From positions 1,984,001 through 2,048,000 of the forward strand of contig NZ_CP133188.1 in NCBI RefSeq assembly GCF_030913635.1: DNA of 64,000 nt. The letters run 5' to 3'. Below, in pieces: positions 63,079 through 64,000 of this stretch (positions are counted from its first letter, which is position 1; each line of letters opens with the position of its first letter). The notes beneath the pieces were generated by a model that saw only the letters and a list, made by a program, of their open reading frames with translations, had not been told where the DNA came from and did no database searches. This DNA comes from Sedimentibacter sp. MB35-C1. Lineage in GTDB: Bacteria; Bacillota; Clostridia; Tissierellales; Sedimentibacteraceae. The translations under genes and the position numbers were made by a program.

Positions 63079-64000
63079 ATGAAGAACATAATAGTTAAAG
63101 TTTTAAAAAATTCGATTGCTGAGGAAATGGAGCTTGAACCGGGAGATGAGCTTGTTTCGGTGAACAATTGTCCGGTTAAGGATTATATAGATTATAAATA
63201 CCAGATATCAGACGAAAATATATTGTTTGAAATAAAAAAGCCCGATGGGGAGATTTGGGAGCTTGAAATCGAAAAGGAATATGACGAGGATATAGGGATA
63301 GTATTTGAAAATTCTCTTATGGACAACATAAAGGTGTGCTCAAACAAATGCATTTTTTGCTTTATAGATCAGCTGCCCAAAGGAATGCGTAAAACACTCT
63401 ATGTTAAAGATGATGATACAAGGCTGTCATTTCTTTATGGAAATTTTATAACATTGACCAATTTAAAAGACGAAGAGATAGAAAGAATAATAAAGTACAA
63501 AATAAGCCCTATTAAGGTATCGGTGCATACAACCGATCCTGAATTGAGAAAATATATGATGGGCAACAATAAACATATTGATGTTCTGGAATATCTCAAA
63601 AAACTTATAGATGCGGGAATAACCGTGGACTGTCAGATCGTGCTGGTAAGAGGCGTAAATGACGGGAAGCAGCTTGAAAAAACTATCGATGATTTATCAT
63701 CTCTCCACCCGGGGCTAAGAAGTGTTGCAGTTGTACCTGTGGGGCTTACAAGATACAGAGACAGACTGACTGAGATCATTCCTTTTGACAAAGCAAGTGC
63801 AGAAGAAGTGGTAAATCAGGTGTCTCGTATACAAGATAAATTATATCAAAAGCTGGGAACGAGATTTATATTTATCGCAGATGAATTTTATATTACAAGC
63901 GAAAGAGATTTCCCGAAGTATGATGCCTATGAAGAGTTCGATCAACTAGAAAATGGAATAGGCATGAGCAGGCTGTTCAAACATCAGGTAGAGGTATTAT
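63079..64000 (+). CDS. DUF512 family radical-SAM-type protein, 3' end outside window
   Basis: The open frame runs from ATG 63079 off the right edge. A PDZ-like start (MKNIIVKVLKN, ELEPGDELVSVN) is followed by the iron-sulfur motif CSNKCIFCF, a CX3CX2C radical-SAM-like pattern, in VCSNKCIFCFIDQLPKGMRK. FLYGNFITLTNL and VSVHTTDP follow. In many Firmicutes this gene precedes the GTPase der. AAAGGA lies before the ATG. Confidence 0.85.
   Translation, partial: MKNIIVKVLKNSIAEEMELEPGDELVSVNNCPVKDYIDYKYQISDENILFEIKKPDGEIWELEIEKEYDEDIGIVFENSLMDNIKVCSNKCIFCFIDQLPKGMRKTLYVKDDDTRLSFLYGNFITLTNLKDEEIERIIKYKISPIKVSVHTTDPELRKYMMGNNKHIDVLEYLKKLIDAGITVDCQIVLVRGVNDGKQLEKTIDDLSSLHPGLRSVAVVPVGLTRYRDRLTEIIPFDKASAEEVVNQVSRIQDKLYQKLGTRFIFIADEFYITSERDFPKYDAYEEFDQLENGIGMSRLFKHQVEVL

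Overview
The window is a gene-dense, AT-rich chromosomal segment of an anaerobic, endospore-forming Firmicute, most likely a Clostridia/Tissierellia-type bacterium. This rests on the sporulation genes (uninterrupted sigK, SpoIVFA- and SpoIVFB-like proteins, BofA), a complete six-gene Rnf complex, [FeFe]-hydrogenase-like and ferredoxin proteins, strong GGAGG-type ribosome binding sites, and a full selenocysteine system. I name no species. I see no prophage, insertion sequence, CRISPR array or rRNA; it looks like core chromosome with a few unusual local arrangements.

Layout. 1-2.9 kb: end of a U32 peptidase, sigK (minus), a Met/Asn/Pro-rich repeat protein with a perfect 46-bp palindrome just after its stop codon, and a PHP histidinol-phosphatase. 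3-7.2 kb: a mannose-family PTS whose IIC and IID are fused, then a NadD-YqeK fusion, RsfS and RidA. 7.3-13.7 kb: D,D-carboxypeptidase (minus), ComEA, and selD-selA-selB; SelD itself carries an in-frame UGA (Sec17). 13.8-19.9 kb: an orphan response regulator, carAB behind a leader peptide overlapping a terminator, selC (tRNA-Sec, anticodon TCA), a universal stress protein and a DUF1232 protein. 20-26.2 kb: a membrane protein, a membrane-anchored pseudokinase, and a MacAB-type ABC exporter operon.

26.3-31.9 kb: MscS channel, hotdog thioesterase, NrdR, DUF4241, CorA (minus), then NusG-II, Gx transporter, DUF4321, Maf. 32-40.6 kb: radC, mreBCD, an oversized PBP2, a MinD-like ATPase, SpoIVFA- and SpoIVFB-like proteins. 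40.6-43.6 kb: a candidate type I toxin-antitoxin locus (30-aa hydrophobic peptide with a convergent antisense promoter), an amidase-like protein with an SH3b domain, and a decayed CobW/permease metal locus flanked by two near-identical Zur/Fur-type dyads, then tRNA-Leu(GAG). 44-52.7 kb: a six-gene redox-sensing module (DRTGG, ATPase, hydrogenase-like, DRTGG, PHP, ATPase) leading into rnfCDGEAB. 52.7-64 kb: nicotinamidase and nicotinate phosphoribosyltransferase, FUSC protein, BofA, a 43-aa membrane protein, the speA/yaaO-tmk-yaaQ-holB-yaaT block, an 8Fe-8S ferredoxin, PepF (minus), and the start of a DUF512 radical-SAM protein.

Together, selD/A/B/C cover selenophosphate production, Ser-to-Sec conversion and UGA decoding. 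NadD, PncA and PncB give NAD synthesis and salvage, feeding the NAD-dependent Rnf ferredoxin:NAD oxidoreductase. The SpoIVFA-, SpoIVFB- and BofA-like proteins are the expected control set for pro-sigmaK processing. The points most worth a second look are the toxin-antitoxin candidate, the carAB leader, the redox-sensor/Rnf neighbourhood with its dyads, the dead kinase next to an exporter, and the rearranged metal-homeostasis locus.
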